Shown one piece after another: positions 1 to 8,856 of a stretch of DNA of 64,000 nucleotides (position 1 is its first letter; every line of letters starts with the position of its first letter). The notes under the pieces are model-generated. The model was not told the origin of the DNA, ran no database searches, and was given only the letters and a program-made list of their open reading frames with translations. The DNA is from CAZWEZ01 sp964632795 (GTDB taxonomy: Bacteria; Pseudomonadota; Alphaproteobacteria; Rhodospirillales; 2-02-FULL-58-16): contig CAZWEZ010000004.1 of the NCBI GenBank assembly GCA_964632795.1, positions 19,915 through 83,914 on the forward strand. Direction: 5' to 3'. The position numbers were made by a program, and so were the translations under genes.

Positions 1-1
1 G

Positions 2-37
2 AAGGCCCTCGACGAGTCCTGCAAGACGCTCGCCTGA
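2..37 (+). CDS. C-terminal end of an upstream gene (partial)
   Basis: The last 11 codons of an open frame that enters from outside the window and stops with TGA; the visible tail reads KALDESCKTLA. It lies 26 bases before the ATG of the next gene and the two may be co-transcribed. Too little remains to name it. Confidence 0.45.
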   Translation, partial: KALDESCKTLA

Positions 38-63
38 GCGACCCCCCCCGGAGGAAATTCCAG

Positions 64-2118
64 ATGACCCGCGATGCCCGCTACGACATCCTGTTCGAGC
101 CGCTCAGGATCGGCCCCAAGGTGGCCCGCAACCGGTTCTACCAGCCCGGCCAGTGCAACGGCATGGGCCGGCTCAGGCCGCTGGGCCATGCCCGGATGCG
201 CGGCGTCAAGGCCGAGGGCGGCTGGGCGGTGGTCAACACCGAGCACTGCGGCGTCCACCCCAGCGCCGAGATGTTCCCCGAAGTCGTCCTCACATTATGG
301 GACGACAACGACATCCCGGTCCTGGCCAGGGCCTGCGAGGAGGTCCACGCGCACGGCTCCCTGTTCGGCGTCCAGCTCGCCTACGGCGGCGGCCATTACG
401 CCAACCGATTGGCCCGCGAGGTGCCGATCGGCCCGATGTCCCGGCCGGTGTTCGAAATCGAACCGGTGCAGGCGCGGGCCCTGGAGAAATCCGACATCCG
501 CGACCTCCACGGCTGGTGGCGGGACGCGGTCCGCCGCTCCCTGAAGGCCGGAGTCGACATCATCAACGTCAGCGGGCAGTTCTCGGGCCTGGCGTTCCAC
601 ATGCTGTCGCCGCGCAACCGGCGGACCGACGAGTACGGCGGCTGCCTCGAGAACCGGGCTCGCCTGCTGTGCGAGCTGATCGACATCAGCCGCCAGGCGT
701 CGAAGGGCGAATGCGCGGTCACCGTGCGCATCATCATCGACGAGTTGATCGGTCCCAAGGGCCTTCAGGCCCATGAGGACGGCAAGGAGATGATCGAATA
801 CCTGGCCGAGGTGCCCGACCTGTGGGATGTCCTGGTCGGCACCTGGGAGGGGGATTCGCCGACCTCGCGCTTCGCCCCGGAGAACGTCCATGAACCCTAC
901 ATCGACTTCGTCAAGTCGGTGACCACCAAGCCGGTGGTCGGGGTCGGCCGGTTCACCTCGCCCGACACCATGGCCTCGCTGATCAGGCGCGGCGTGCTCG
1001 ACATGATCGGCGCCGCCCGGCCCTCGATCGCCGATCCCTTCCTGCCCCGGAAGATCGAGGAGGGCCGGATCGACGACATCCGCGAGTGCATCGGCTGCAA
1101 CGTCTGCGTCTCCAGCCATTTCCTGGGGGTCAATATCCGCTGTACCCAGAACCCGACCGCCGGCGAGGAGTGGCGCCGGGGCTGGCACCCCGAGGATATC
1201 GCCGCCAGGGGGTCCGACGATGCGGTGCTGGTGGTCGGCGCCGGGCCGGCCGGGCTCGAGGCGGCGTGCTGGCTGGGTCGGCGCGGCTATCCGGTGACCC
1301 TGGCCGAGGCGGCCACCGAGTTGGGCGGCCGGATCAACCACGAGGCCCGCCTGCCGGGGCTCGCCGAGTGGACCCGCTTGGCTGACTGGCGGATGGGCCA
1401 GTTGGACGGGATGTCCAACGTCGAGGTCTACCGGGACAGCCGACTGAGCGCTTCGGAGGTGCGGCAGACCGGCGCCCGCCACGTGGCGCTGGCGACCGGC
1501 GCCACGTGGCGGGGCGACGGCGTCGGGCGGGCCAACAACGACGCGGTGCCGGGCGTCGACGCCGGCCACATCCTGACTCCCGACGACATCATGGCCGGCC
1601 GCCTGCCCGAGGGACCGGTGGTGGTGTTCGATGACGACCACTTCTACATCGGCAACCTGATGGCCGAGGTACTGGCCCGGGCCGGGCGCCAGACGACCAT
1701 CGTCACCCCTGACTCCGAGATCGCCTCCTACACCCGCTACACGCTCGAGCACCGGCGGATCGCCCGGCTGCTGGACCAACTGGGGGTCGCCATGGTCACC
1801 CACCACAACCTGGTCGAGGTCACCGCCGGCCGGGTGACGCTGCGCCACGTCTACACCGGGCGCCAGCGCACGGTCCCGGCCAACGCCGTGGTCATGGTCA
1901 CCGCCAGGCTGCCCGACGATGCCCTCTACCACGAACTGATGACCGATCCCGAGGCCAACCAGGAGGCGGGGATCGTCTCGGTGACGCGGATCGGCGACTG
2001 CCTGGCGCCGGGAGCCATCTTCCACGCCACCTACGCCGGCCACCGCTATGCCCGGGAACTCGACAGCGCCCCGTCGGACCGCCTGTTCCGCCACGAATTC
2101 CCGGAAGTGAAGGCGTAG
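64..2118 (+). CDS. Trimethylamine-dehydrogenase-like FMN/4Fe-4S/FAD-type oxidoreductase
   Basis: 684 aa, the usual length of the trimethylamine/dimethylamine dehydrogenase and 2,4-dienoyl-CoA reductase-like family. An N-terminal old-yellow-enzyme barrel (about 1-340) is followed by a 4Fe-4S site (Cys342, 345, 348, 360 in CIGCNVC...C) and a C-terminal dinucleotide-binding part (VLVVGAGPAGLEAA, about 390). Cys31 matches the Cys that carries FMN covalently in trimethylamine dehydrogenase. Compared from memory with that enzyme, Trp261 and Asp264 (its Trp264/Asp267) are kept, but its Tyr60, Tyr169 and His172 correspond to His61, Ser170 and Phe173, so the substrate is probably not trimethylamine. 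A GGAGG box sits 10 bases before the ATG. Likely a cytosolic dehydrogenase of an N-methylated or related small molecule; substrate unknown. Confidence 0.85.
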   Translation: MTRDARYDILFEPLRIGPKVARNRFYQPGQCNGMGRLRPLGHARMRGVKAEGGWAVVNTEHCGVHPSAEMFPEVVLTLWDDNDIPVLARACEEVHAHGSLFGVQLAYGGGHYANRLAREVPIGPMSRPVFEIEPVQARALEKSDIRDLHGWWRDAVRRSLKAGVDIINVSGQFSGLAFHMLSPRNRRTDEYGGCLENRARLLCELIDISRQASKGECAVTVRIIIDELIGPKGLQAHEDGKEMIEYLAEVPDLWDVLVGTWEGDSPTSRFAPENVHEPYIDFVKSVTTKPVVGVGRFTSPDTMASLIRRGVLDMIGAARPSIADPFLPRKIEEGRIDDIRECIGCNVCVSSHFLGVNIRCTQNPTAGEEWRRGWHPEDIAARGSDDAVLVVGAGPAGLEAACWLGRRGYPVTLAEAATELGGRINHEARLPGLAEWTRLADWRMGQLDGMSNVEVYRDSRLSASEVRQTGARHVALATGATWRGDGVGRANNDAVPGVDAGHILTPDDIMAGRLPEGPVVVFDDDHFYIGNLMAEVLARAGRQTTIVTPDSEIASYTRYTLEHRRIARLLDQLGVAMVTHHNLVEVTAGRVTLRHVYTGRQRTVPANAVVMVTARLPDDALYHELMTDPEANQEAGIVSVTRIGDCLAPGAIFHATYAGHRYARELDSAPSDRLFRHEFPEVKA

Positions 2119-2327
2119 GAACCATGGATTTCGGGTCCGCCGCCCGGCGAACTCCACGGCCGGTAAATGTGGGCCGCACGCGCCGCCCGCAATTCATCCG
2201 TTTGGCGTCCTAACCCGAATATTTCATGAAGTGGGGTGATTGGTGGATTTTATTTCCGCGCGGCGTGGATTCTCATCTTTGCAAACACGGCTTACTTCTT
2301 GGGCAAACAGTGGGCTGCGATAAGGCG

Positions 2328-2375
2328 AGGCGGTTTTGCCCGATATGGACTTTCGTGTCTCAGGCTAAACCGCCT
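2328..2375 (-). terminator. Inverted repeat after the cytochrome-maturation operon
   Basis: A perfect 9-bp inverted repeat (AGGCGGTTT at 2328-2336, AAACCGCCT at 2367-2375), extended by GCC/GGC after one mismatch, begins 7 bases past the stop of the last gene of the minus-strand operon. There is no T-run, so it may be a processing or Rho-associated hairpin, not a classical terminator. The rest of 2119-2381 shows no convincing gene. Confidence 0.4.
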
Positions 2376-2381
2376 TTCGGA

Positions 2382-2774
2382 TCACGACGTCTTGGGTTCC
2401 ACGAGGACGGTGACCCGGATCCGCACGTCACCCTCGTCGGGATCGTCAGACGAGATGAAGACCAACCGGTTCATCCGGCCCATATCCGATTCATGAAGGC
2501 CTGAATTGTACTCCACGTGGAGTTGGGCCTCGGCACCTGCGGGGATGGTCATCGGGCTCAACGTCGCCTTGGTGCAGCCGCACGAGGTGTTCACCGCGAA
2601 CACCGTGAGCGGGCCATTGCCAAGGTTTCGCACCTTCAGGTCGGCCACCGCGATGTCGCCCTTGCGGACCGTTCCCATGTCGAGTTCGCCCACCACGTCG
2701 ATATCGGGAACGGAGGGCGAGCACGCCGCCAACAGCATGCCGGCCAGCAGTATCGGAATTGTTCTCTTTTTCAT
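2382..2774 (-). CDS. DUF1573 lipoprotein
   Basis: 130 aa from the ATG at 2774, which has a GAGGG box; a TTG four codons upstream overlaps the preceding stop and is less likely. It starts with a lipoprotein signal (LLAGMLLAAC, lipobox LAAC with Cys about residue 18), so it should be membrane-anchored in the periplasm. The remainder is a DUF1573 Ig-like fold, with the family pattern NTSCGCTKA near residue 65. The role of DUF1573 is not established; the paired conserved cysteines in CGC suggest thiol or metal chemistry. Last gene of the 10458-2382 operon, 8 bases after a second DUF1573 gene. Confidence 0.8.
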   Translation of the reverse strand: MKKRTIPILLAGMLLAACSPSVPDIDVVGELDMGTVRKGDIAVADLKVRNLGNGPLTVFAVNTSCGCTKATLSPMTIPAGAEAQLHVEYNSGLHESDMGRMNRLVFISSDDPDEGDVRIRVTVLVEPKTS

Positions 2775-2782
2775 CGCCGCCC

Positions 2783-3322
2783 TCAATTGCCGACCGATGC
2801 CCGGGTCCAGACCTCGACATTCGATTGGTCGGGATCGTTGTTTTCGATGATCAACCCGCGTCGCACATTTTGACCCCGGGTATCGTGGAAACCGGCATTG
2901 AAGGTCAGTGTTACCAGGGAGACCTTTCCCGGGGGAATCACGCGGGCCGTGAAGTCGGCGGTGGTACAGCCACAGGTCGTGTACGCCCTGCTGATGGTGA
3001 GCGGGGCCTGGCCTTCGTTCTTGACAGGGAACCTGTACGTGACGATGGCCTTCGGTCCTATGTTCCCGAAATTGTAGGTGCCCACTGGAACCGCGATCCT
3101 GGGCTGGGGCCGGTCCTTGGCCAGAAAGGGAATCGGCGGCCCGCCTCCCATCTCATGGATGGCCTGAAACGGCTTGTCGTATACCACCTGAGCCTCGGAA
3201 TACCCAAGAGTGGGCTGTTCGGCCGAATAATTCGAAAGGTATAGGTATACCCCGCCGAACACGGTCAGCAAGCCGACCATCACCACCCAGAAGGGAACAG
3301 ACTTCTTTTTTTTCCTAGACAT
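2783..3322 (-). CDS. Membrane-anchored DUF1573 protein
   Basis: 179 aa. A lysine-rich N-terminus (MSRKKKK) precedes one hydrophobic segment (about 9-30), giving a signal anchor with the bulk in the periplasm. The DUF1573 domain fills about 70-175 and contains TTCGCTTADF, parallel to the CGC motif of the neighbouring lipoprotein. The two are probably duplicated partners. It lies between the lipoprotein and a DsbD-like thiol transporter, so a periplasmic redox or metal-handling role tied to cytochrome assembly is plausible, but this is inference from context. Confidence 0.78.
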   Translation of the reverse strand: MSRKKKKSVPFWVVMVGLLTVFGGVYLYLSNYSAEQPTLGYSEAQVVYDKPFQAIHEMGGGPPIPFLAKDRPQPRIAVPVGTYNFGNIGPKAIVTYRFPVKNEGQAPLTISRAYTTCGCTTADFTARVIPPGKVSLVTLTFNAGFHDTRGQNVRRGLIIENNDPDQSNVEVWTRASVGN

Positions 3323-3337
3323 TGCTTTACTCCATTA

Positions 3338-4567
3338 TCAGTCGATGAACCAGATCAGGAAGACCGCCCCCAGGCCCACCATCGCCAATCCGTACCACAG
3401 TCGTATGTTGAGGGTATGTTCACGCTCCCAGCTTGCCCACGCCTTGGCCGTAACCCTGTTTCCGGCGGCCACCAGGATGACGATCAGCGGCAGCACGAAC
3501 ATGATGTTGTAGAGGACCAGATATCCCACCCCCCAGGCCATGGTGGCCTTGGCGTTGAGCAGGGTAATCACGGAAACGTAGATGCCGCCGGAACATGGGA
3601 ACGTACACAACCCGACCAGGATGCCCGCGGCGATTGTCGCGGGCAAGGTCGCTTTCTGGATCAACTGGCGGGCTCGGGCGCCGGCGAAGGCGGGCATGTG
3701 CAGTTTGATCGGGAACTTGGGGAAGTAGTATTCGATCAGATTGATCGCCCCCAACCCAATCAACAGCCAAGCCCCGAGCCGGGCCATAAAGTGGGGGTCG
3801 TCCGACAACCGCACCGATTGCAGGATTCCCAACCCGATCGCGAAGTAGACCAGGAAGATCATCAGGATGTAGACGGAGCCCAATATCAGGATGTCGCCCC
3901 GCGACTTGCGCAGGGTGAACAGAAACGCCAGCAGCAACAAAATGACCGCGAAGGCGCAGGGATTGAGGGAATCCAGCAGGCCGGTCAGGATCACCATGCC
4001 CAGCAGCTCCTGAGGCTGCGTATGGCCCACCGGCAACGGCCCCGAGGACTCCAACGCCTGGGCCAGGGCGTCGGGGAAAGGGGTGTCGATGGGGAAGGTG
4101 GTGACCGACCCCGTCCAGGCCCACAGGCGGTATTCGCTCGGCGCGCCATGCATTTCCGGCTGCCATATCACCAGACGCCGAGGTCGGTCGGGGGAAGCCA
4201 GCGCGGCACGTATCAGCTCCGAGGGCACATGGCCGAGAATGACCAGCGTCCCTTTGTCCGTTGGAACGAACGCATAGAGTGAATCGCCGATCGAACGGGG
4301 AAGCTCGACGGCATCCGCGTACTCCAGCAACAATTTACGTCCACTTGGCGCGGTGTAGTCGTGGATTTTCATCTCGATATCCGCGATCTCCGCCTTCACC
4401 GCCGGGATCAGCACGTCGCGTGAGAACGGCCAGCAATCGGCACAGCCGGCGCTGAAGAAGATGTTGGCGGTCTCGCGCGGCTCCTGGTTCTGGGCCGCGG
4501 CGGGGACCGCCAGCACCATCAGGAGCGGCAACAGCCTAAACAGAGCGAAAAGCATTTTTGGGATCAT
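3338..4567 (-). CDS. DsbD/CcdA-like thiol-disulfide membrane protein with N-terminal thioredoxin-like part
   Basis: 409 aa. A cleavable signal (about 1-25, ending VPAAAQ) is followed by a periplasmic domain with a CxxC (CADC) in FFSAGCADCWPF near residue 40. The C-terminal half is a polytopic domain of the CcdA/DsbD type with the two characteristic intramembrane Cys-Pro contexts LNPCAFAV and TFPCSGG. The family carries reducing equivalents from cytoplasmic thioredoxin across the membrane. The order is unlike classical DsbD, whose membrane domain is flanked by two soluble domains. It follows ccdA by 48 bases, so two reductant importers are encoded side by side. Confidence 0.75.
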   Translation of the reverse strand: MIPKMLFALFRLLPLLMVLAVPAAAQNQEPRETANIFFSAGCADCWPFSRDVLIPAVKAEIADIEMKIHDYTAPSGRKLLLEYADAVELPRSIGDSLYAFVPTDKGTLVILGHVPSELIRAALASPDRPRRLVIWQPEMHGAPSEYRLWAWTGSVTTFPIDTPFPDALAQALESSGPLPVGHTQPQELLGMVILTGLLDSLNPCAFAVILLLLAFLFTLRKSRGDILILGSVYILMIFLVYFAIGLGILQSVRLSDDPHFMARLGAWLLIGLGAINLIEYYFPKFPIKLHMPAFAGARARQLIQKATLPATIAAGILVGLCTFPCSGGIYVSVITLLNAKATMAWGVGYLVLYNIMFVLPLIVILVAAGNRVTAKAWASWEREHTLNIRLWYGLAMVGLGAVFLIWFID

Positions 4568-4615
4568 GTTGCAAAATCTCGAATGCGCTCGTTGATCACG
4601 GCGAGATCAGCCGCC

Positions 4616-5359
4616 TCAAATCTGTATTTCCTGGAAAAACGGAAACGTTTTGAGCATCCAGGTGCCAAAGGAGAACAGATAGCCCGTCGCCATCGCGATT
4701 CCGACCAACACCAGGATGCCGCCGGCGATCACCTGGAGGGGGCCGCCGATCCGCTTCAGGGTCTTGGCCTTGGTCATGAAACGGTTCGTGAAAGCGGCCA
4801 CCAGCAAGAACGGAATGGCGAGTCCAGTCGAATAGATGGAAAGCAGCACGACCCCATCGACCACCCCCATGGTGGTGGCGCTGAGGGTCAGAATGGCGCC
4901 GAGGATGGGGCCGATGCAGGGTGTCCATCCGAAGGCGAACGCCGTCCCCAAAAGGAAGGCGCCGGCGGGTCCGCCTTGGGTGGCCGGTCCGGAGAAACGC
5001 AACTCCTTGTTCATCCAACGGAATTTGAACAACCCCATCATGTGGAGTCCGAACAGGACGATGATCCCGCCGGCGATGTAACTGGCCTCGTAAAGGAAAC
5101 TCCGCAGGAAGCCTCCGATCATCGAAGCGCCGGCGCCCAGGGCTATGAACACCGCCGAGAAACCGATGACGAAAAAGAGACTCGAAACAAGGACGGCGAA
5201 CCGTTGCCGGGCATTCTGCCCGGTGGCGATATCTTCCAGGGAACGTCCCGACACATAGGACACGTACCCCGGCACCAGCGGCAACACGCAGGGCGACAGG
5301 AACGAAACGATTCCCGCGAGGAACGCCGACAAAACTCCGATACCGGCGATTTCCGGCAA
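4616..5359 (-). CDS. ccdA: CcdA cytochrome c biogenesis thiol-disulfide transporter
   Basis: 247 aa, normal for CcdA, with six predicted membrane helices. The redox cysteines are in FLSPCVLPLVPGY (about residues 20-32) and FGWTPCIGPILGA (about 140). CcdA moves electrons from cytoplasmic thioredoxin to periplasmic CcmG/CcmH so that apocytochrome CXXCH thiols stay reduced for heme attachment. The gene is between ccmI-like and DsbD-like genes in the same operon, matching that role. Confidence 0.9.
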   Translation of the reverse strand: MPEIAGIGVLSAFLAGIVSFLSPCVLPLVPGYVSYVSGRSLEDIATGQNARQRFAVLVSSLFFVIGFSAVFIALGAGASMIGGFLRSFLYEASYIAGGIIVLFGLHMMGLFKFRWMNKELRFSGPATQGGPAGAFLLGTAFAFGWTPCIGPILGAILTLSATTMGVVDGVVLLSIYSTGLAIPFLLVAAFTNRFMTKAKTLKRIGGPLQVIAGGILVLVGIAMATGYLFSFGTWMLKTFPFFQEIQI

Positions 5360-5389
5360 TTTTCAAACCCCATCCAACCTGTTCTGAAA

Positions 5390-6277
5390 TCAGGAACCGT
5401 AAGGTTCCAACGTGCTTCCGGCGGCTTCGTTCTCCAGGGTCTTTCTCGCACGCTCAATCTGGTCTTGAAGCCCACCAAGCCATGGCACGTCAGGTGGCGC
5501 ATCCTTAACGATGCCTGTCCAAATTTCGATCGCCTCGGGCATTTTCCCTGGGGTTTGAGTCTTCGCCAGACCGAGGAAGTAACGCCCCTTGACATTTCCC
5601 GGATCCGACTTCAGCGCTGCCTCGAATGCTTTCAGCGCCACCTCCGATACACGGCCTCTCGCGTCGAAGACCAGGGCCTCGCCGTATCCGGCGGCGGCGT
5701 CGGGATTATCAGGGCTCAGGGCGTAAGCTCGCGAATGGGCCTTGATGCTATCGCGCGTACGTCCGAGCACATTGTACGTGCGTCCCAGCATCAACCACCC
5801 ATCGATATCTTCGGGGTTCTCTTCGAGGCGGGCCAGGAGGTTGTCCGCCAAGCTTGTGAAATGTCGGGCCTCGGATGCCATTTCCACTTCATCGGTTCGC
5901 CCGGCGAGGGGATTGTCGGGAAGATTCCGCTCTCCAAGCACCATGTACAGAGAAATGATTCCGGCGGGGACGGCGAGGACAATGGCCGTGAGCATGGCCC
6001 GGCTGAGGAAACGACCGATTCCCGGATATTTTTCTCCACCGGTATCGGCGATGGCCAGAAGTCGACGCTTGATCTCGTAACTTGCCGTAGCCGCCTGATC
6101 GGGCGAAAGGAAACCCTGCTCGACATCCCGTTCGATTTCGCTCAACTGATCCCGAAACACGTGGACACCGTACGCTGCACGGTCCGCCACCTGACCCGGG
6201 CGCCGGAAGAGGGGGAAGACGACAACCACCAAGGTGACGATGGTGAGCGCTCCCGCGGAGACCCAGAAAACAACCAT
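5390..6277 (-). CDS. ccmI: CcmI/NrfG-like TPR protein of cytochrome c maturation
   Basis: 295 aa. Two N-terminal membrane helices (about 2-22 and about 100-120) flank a cytoplasmic stretch with the typical YGVHVFRDQLSEIERDVEQG pattern, followed by TPR repeats (from about 150, WLMLGRTYNVLGR...). CcmI presents the apocytochrome C-terminus to the CcmF/CcmH ligase. The short architecture also fits NrfG, used for specialised heme sites. It lies 17 bases after ccmH and upstream of ccdA. Confidence 0.85.
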   Translation of the reverse strand: MVVFWVSAGALTIVTLVVVVFPLFRRPGQVADRAAYGVHVFRDQLSEIERDVEQGFLSPDQAATASYEIKRRLLAIADTGGEKYPGIGRFLSRAMLTAIVLAVPAGIISLYMVLGERNLPDNPLAGRTDEVEMASEARHFTSLADNLLARLEENPEDIDGWLMLGRTYNVLGRTRDSIKAHSRAYALSPDNPDAAAGYGEALVFDARGRVSEVALKAFEAALKSDPGNVKGRYFLGLAKTQTPGKMPEAIEIWTGIVKDAPPDVPWLGGLQDQIERARKTLENEAAGSTLEPYGS

Positions 6278-6294
6278 TAAATCCTACTCCCGGC

Positions 6295-6765
6295 CTAATC
6301 TTCCTTGAGGATTTTCTCGAGGCGCGAACTCTCCTCATTGTTCAAGGCGACAGCCGTCGCGCCTCCCTCGCTATACCGACGAAAGAAGTTGAAATAGAAA
6401 ATCACGGCGAAACCGACGATCCCCAAAGGTCCCAGCCACAACGCCAGGGTGGTCAACTTGAACGGCGGGTTAAGCAGCACCCAGTCGCCATAGCGCGAGA
6501 CGATGAAGTCGATCGCCTCCTCGTCGCTGTCACCGGCGACCAGCCTTTCCCGGACCAGGACCCTCAGATCACGCGCCAGATCGGCATCGGATTCGTCGAT
6601 CGCCTGGTTCTGACAGACGAGACACCGCAGGCCCTTGCTGATTTCCCGCGCCCTTTGCTCAAGCACGGGATCCTCCAGCATTTCCGACGGCTCCACCGCC
6701 CAGGTTGACAATACCGGAGCGACGAGAAGGATTGCCAAGATCAGACCTTTCCCCATAACGGTCAT
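6295..6765 (-). CDS. ccmH: CcmH/NrfF heme ligase thiol subunit
   Basis: 156 aa with an N-terminal signal (to about residue 25), the diagnostic LRCLVCQNQ (two redox Cys) near residues 47-55, and a C-terminal membrane helix (LALWLGPLGIVGFAVIFYF). CcmH reduces or captures the apocytochrome CXXCH motif for ligation by CcmF. The start is either 6765 or an internal ATG three codons later; the signal peptide is intact with both. The gene is 6 bases after ccmF. Confidence 0.9.
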   Translation of the reverse strand: MTVMGKGLILAILLVAPVLSTWAVEPSEMLEDPVLEQRAREISKGLRCLVCQNQAIDESDADLARDLRVLVRERLVAGDSDEEAIDFIVSRYGDWVLLNPPFKLTTLALWLGPLGIVGFAVIFYFNFFRRYSEGGATAVALNNEESSRLEKILKED

Positions 6766-6771
6766 CCTTCC

Positions 6772-8772
6772 TTATCCACCGACGCCCTTGACGAAGGCTT
6801 TCGATCCCTCGAGCGGGGTGTTCCGGCGAGTCGGAACACCGATGCGGTGACGGCGGTCGCTCAGGGAAACCAATGCACCGAAGGCCACCACCAGCATCCC
6901 CAACCATAGCAAGGGGACCAATGCCTTGTGATAAAGACGGATGACCCAACCACCACCGTCAACGGGATCGGCGATAACGGCATAGAGGTCGCTCAACCCC
7001 ACGGTCTTGATCGCGGCTTCCGTGGATGGCCGTTTCTCGACCGGGTAATTCCTTTTTTCCGGGAACAGCCGGGCCACCTTCTCGCCGTTCAGGCTAACCT
7101 CTATGTCGCCGCGGGTGGCGGTATAGTTCTGCCCCTCTATGTCCCATACGCCATTGAGGGTGAATTCGTAGCCGGCGAGTTCAACCGAATCGCCGACGGC
7201 CATGGTCTGGATTTTCTCGTGTTGCCAGGCTGTGGCTCCGGTGATCCCGGCGATCAGCACAGCGAAGCCCAGATGTGAAACGGTCATCCCGTAAGCCGCG
7301 CGGGGATGATGCCCCGCCCGTCGGAGACTCTCGGAAAATGGCGCGCGGAAGAGTTTGATCCGCAGCCCATACTCCGTCAGGGTTCCGGCAAACAGCCATG
7401 TCGCAAGGCTCATCCCGAGGATGGTCAATGGCGACTCGTCGCTTTGGAACCACCACGTAGCGATCGCCGCCGCCACGGTCGCGGCGAAAGCGAATTTCAA
7501 CCGCCTCAGAGCCTGACGTAGATTCCCCCGCTTCCAGGTCAGCAACGGACCGACGGCCATGACCACGATCACCGGCACCATCAGCGGGACGAAGGTTGCA
7601 TTGAAGAATGGTGGCCCCACGGAAACCTTCCCGCCGCCGACCACGTCGAGGAACAACGGATACAGGGTTCCAAGGAACACGGTTCCCGCGGCCGCGCTCA
7701 GAAGAAGGTTGTTCATCAGAAGGCCGCCCTCTCGCGAAACCGGGGCGAAGAGTCCTCCCTGCCTGAGAGCCGGTGCCCGCAACGCGAACAGGAACAGCGA
7801 TCCCCCGACGGTGGCGAGGATGAGCATGAGGATGAAAACCCCTCGCGTGGGATCGGTGGCGAAGGCGTGGACCGACGTCAGCACCCCCGAGCGGACCAGG
7901 AAAGTCCCCAACAGGCTGAGCGAGAACGTGACGATGGCCAGGAGGATGGTCCAAACCTTCAGGGCGTCGCGCTTTTCGACGACGATCACGGAGTGAAGAA
8001 GGGCGGTCCCCGCCAGCCACGGCATGAAGGAGGCGTTCTCCACCGGGTCCCAGAACCACCAGCCGCCCCAACCCAGCTCATAATAGGCCCACCAGCTTCC
8101 CAGGGCGTTGCCCATGGTCAGGAAGAACCATGCCGCAAGCGTCCAGGGACGCACCCAGCGCGCCCATGCCGGGTCCACCCGTCCTTCGAGCAAGGCGGCG
8201 ATGGCGAAGGAAAAGGCCACCGAAAAACCCACGTAACCCAGATACAGAAACGGCGGATGGAGGATCAGCCCCGGATCCTGAAGAAGGGGGTTCATTCCTT
8301 CGCCGTCGATTGGCGCCGGATGTAGGCGCAGGAAGGGATTCGAGGTGAACAGGATGAAGGCAAGGAAACCAGCCCCGATCATCCCCTGAATGGCCAGGAC
8401 GCGGGCCAGGAAGAACTGGGGAAGGCGCCGCCCGAAAAAGGCCAGGGCATAACCGAAAACGGCGAGGATCAACGCCCACAGCAACAGGGACCCCTCGTGA
8501 TTCCCCCACACCCCCGTCACCTTGTAGACCATGGGTTTCGTCGAATGTGAGTTCTTGACCACGTTCAGGACCGAAAAGTCCGAAACCACGAATGCATGGG
8601 TCAAGGCGCCAAAAGCGATGGCGACCAGAACCAGTTGCATGAGGGCTGCCGGCTTGGCGATGGAAACCCAGGCAACATCGCCACGCGATGCGCCCACCAA
8701 CGGCACCGTACTTTGGATCAAGGCAACGAACAGCGCCGTCACCAGGGCATAGTGGCCAAATTCGGTTATCAT
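6772..8772 (-). CDS. ccmF: CcmF/NrfE heme lyase
   Basis: 666 aa polytopic membrane protein, full length for CcmF. The heme-handling WWD signature is present as WGGWWFWDPVENASFMPWL near residue 235, with conserved membrane histidines around it. CcmF joins heme to apocytochrome c together with CcmH. No ccmABCDE genes are found anywhere in the window, so this copy either works with a second Ccm locus or serves a dedicated substrate, as NrfE does. Confidence 0.93.
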   Translation of the reverse strand: MITEFGHYALVTALFVALIQSTVPLVGASRGDVAWVSIAKPAALMQLVLVAIAFGALTHAFVVSDFSVLNVVKNSHSTKPMVYKVTGVWGNHEGSLLLWALILAVFGYALAFFGRRLPQFFLARVLAIQGMIGAGFLAFILFTSNPFLRLHPAPIDGEGMNPLLQDPGLILHPPFLYLGYVGFSVAFSFAIAALLEGRVDPAWARWVRPWTLAAWFFLTMGNALGSWWAYYELGWGGWWFWDPVENASFMPWLAGTALLHSVIVVEKRDALKVWTILLAIVTFSLSLLGTFLVRSGVLTSVHAFATDPTRGVFILMLILATVGGSLFLFALRAPALRQGGLFAPVSREGGLLMNNLLLSAAAGTVFLGTLYPLFLDVVGGGKVSVGPPFFNATFVPLMVPVIVVMAVGPLLTWKRGNLRQALRRLKFAFAATVAAAIATWWFQSDESPLTILGMSLATWLFAGTLTEYGLRIKLFRAPFSESLRRAGHHPRAAYGMTVSHLGFAVLIAGITGATAWQHEKIQTMAVGDSVELAGYEFTLNGVWDIEGQNYTATRGDIEVSLNGEKVARLFPEKRNYPVEKRPSTEAAIKTVGLSDLYAVIADPVDGGGWVIRLYHKALVPLLWLGMLVVAFGALVSLSDRRHRIGVPTRRNTPLEGSKAFVKGVGG

Positions 8773-8856
8773 GGAGTCCGTTCGCTGATCATGGGAATGG
8801 TTGAATGTCGGTCGGTGCGCTAGCGCGCAGCAGTGACGTTAGGACGGAAATTCATT

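Noticed and set aside
2236..2496. Hydrophobic 86-codon open frame after the flavoprotein
   Set aside because: Its second half overlaps the DUF1573 gene, no ribosome binding site is seen, and the inverted repeat at 2328-2375 lies inside it.
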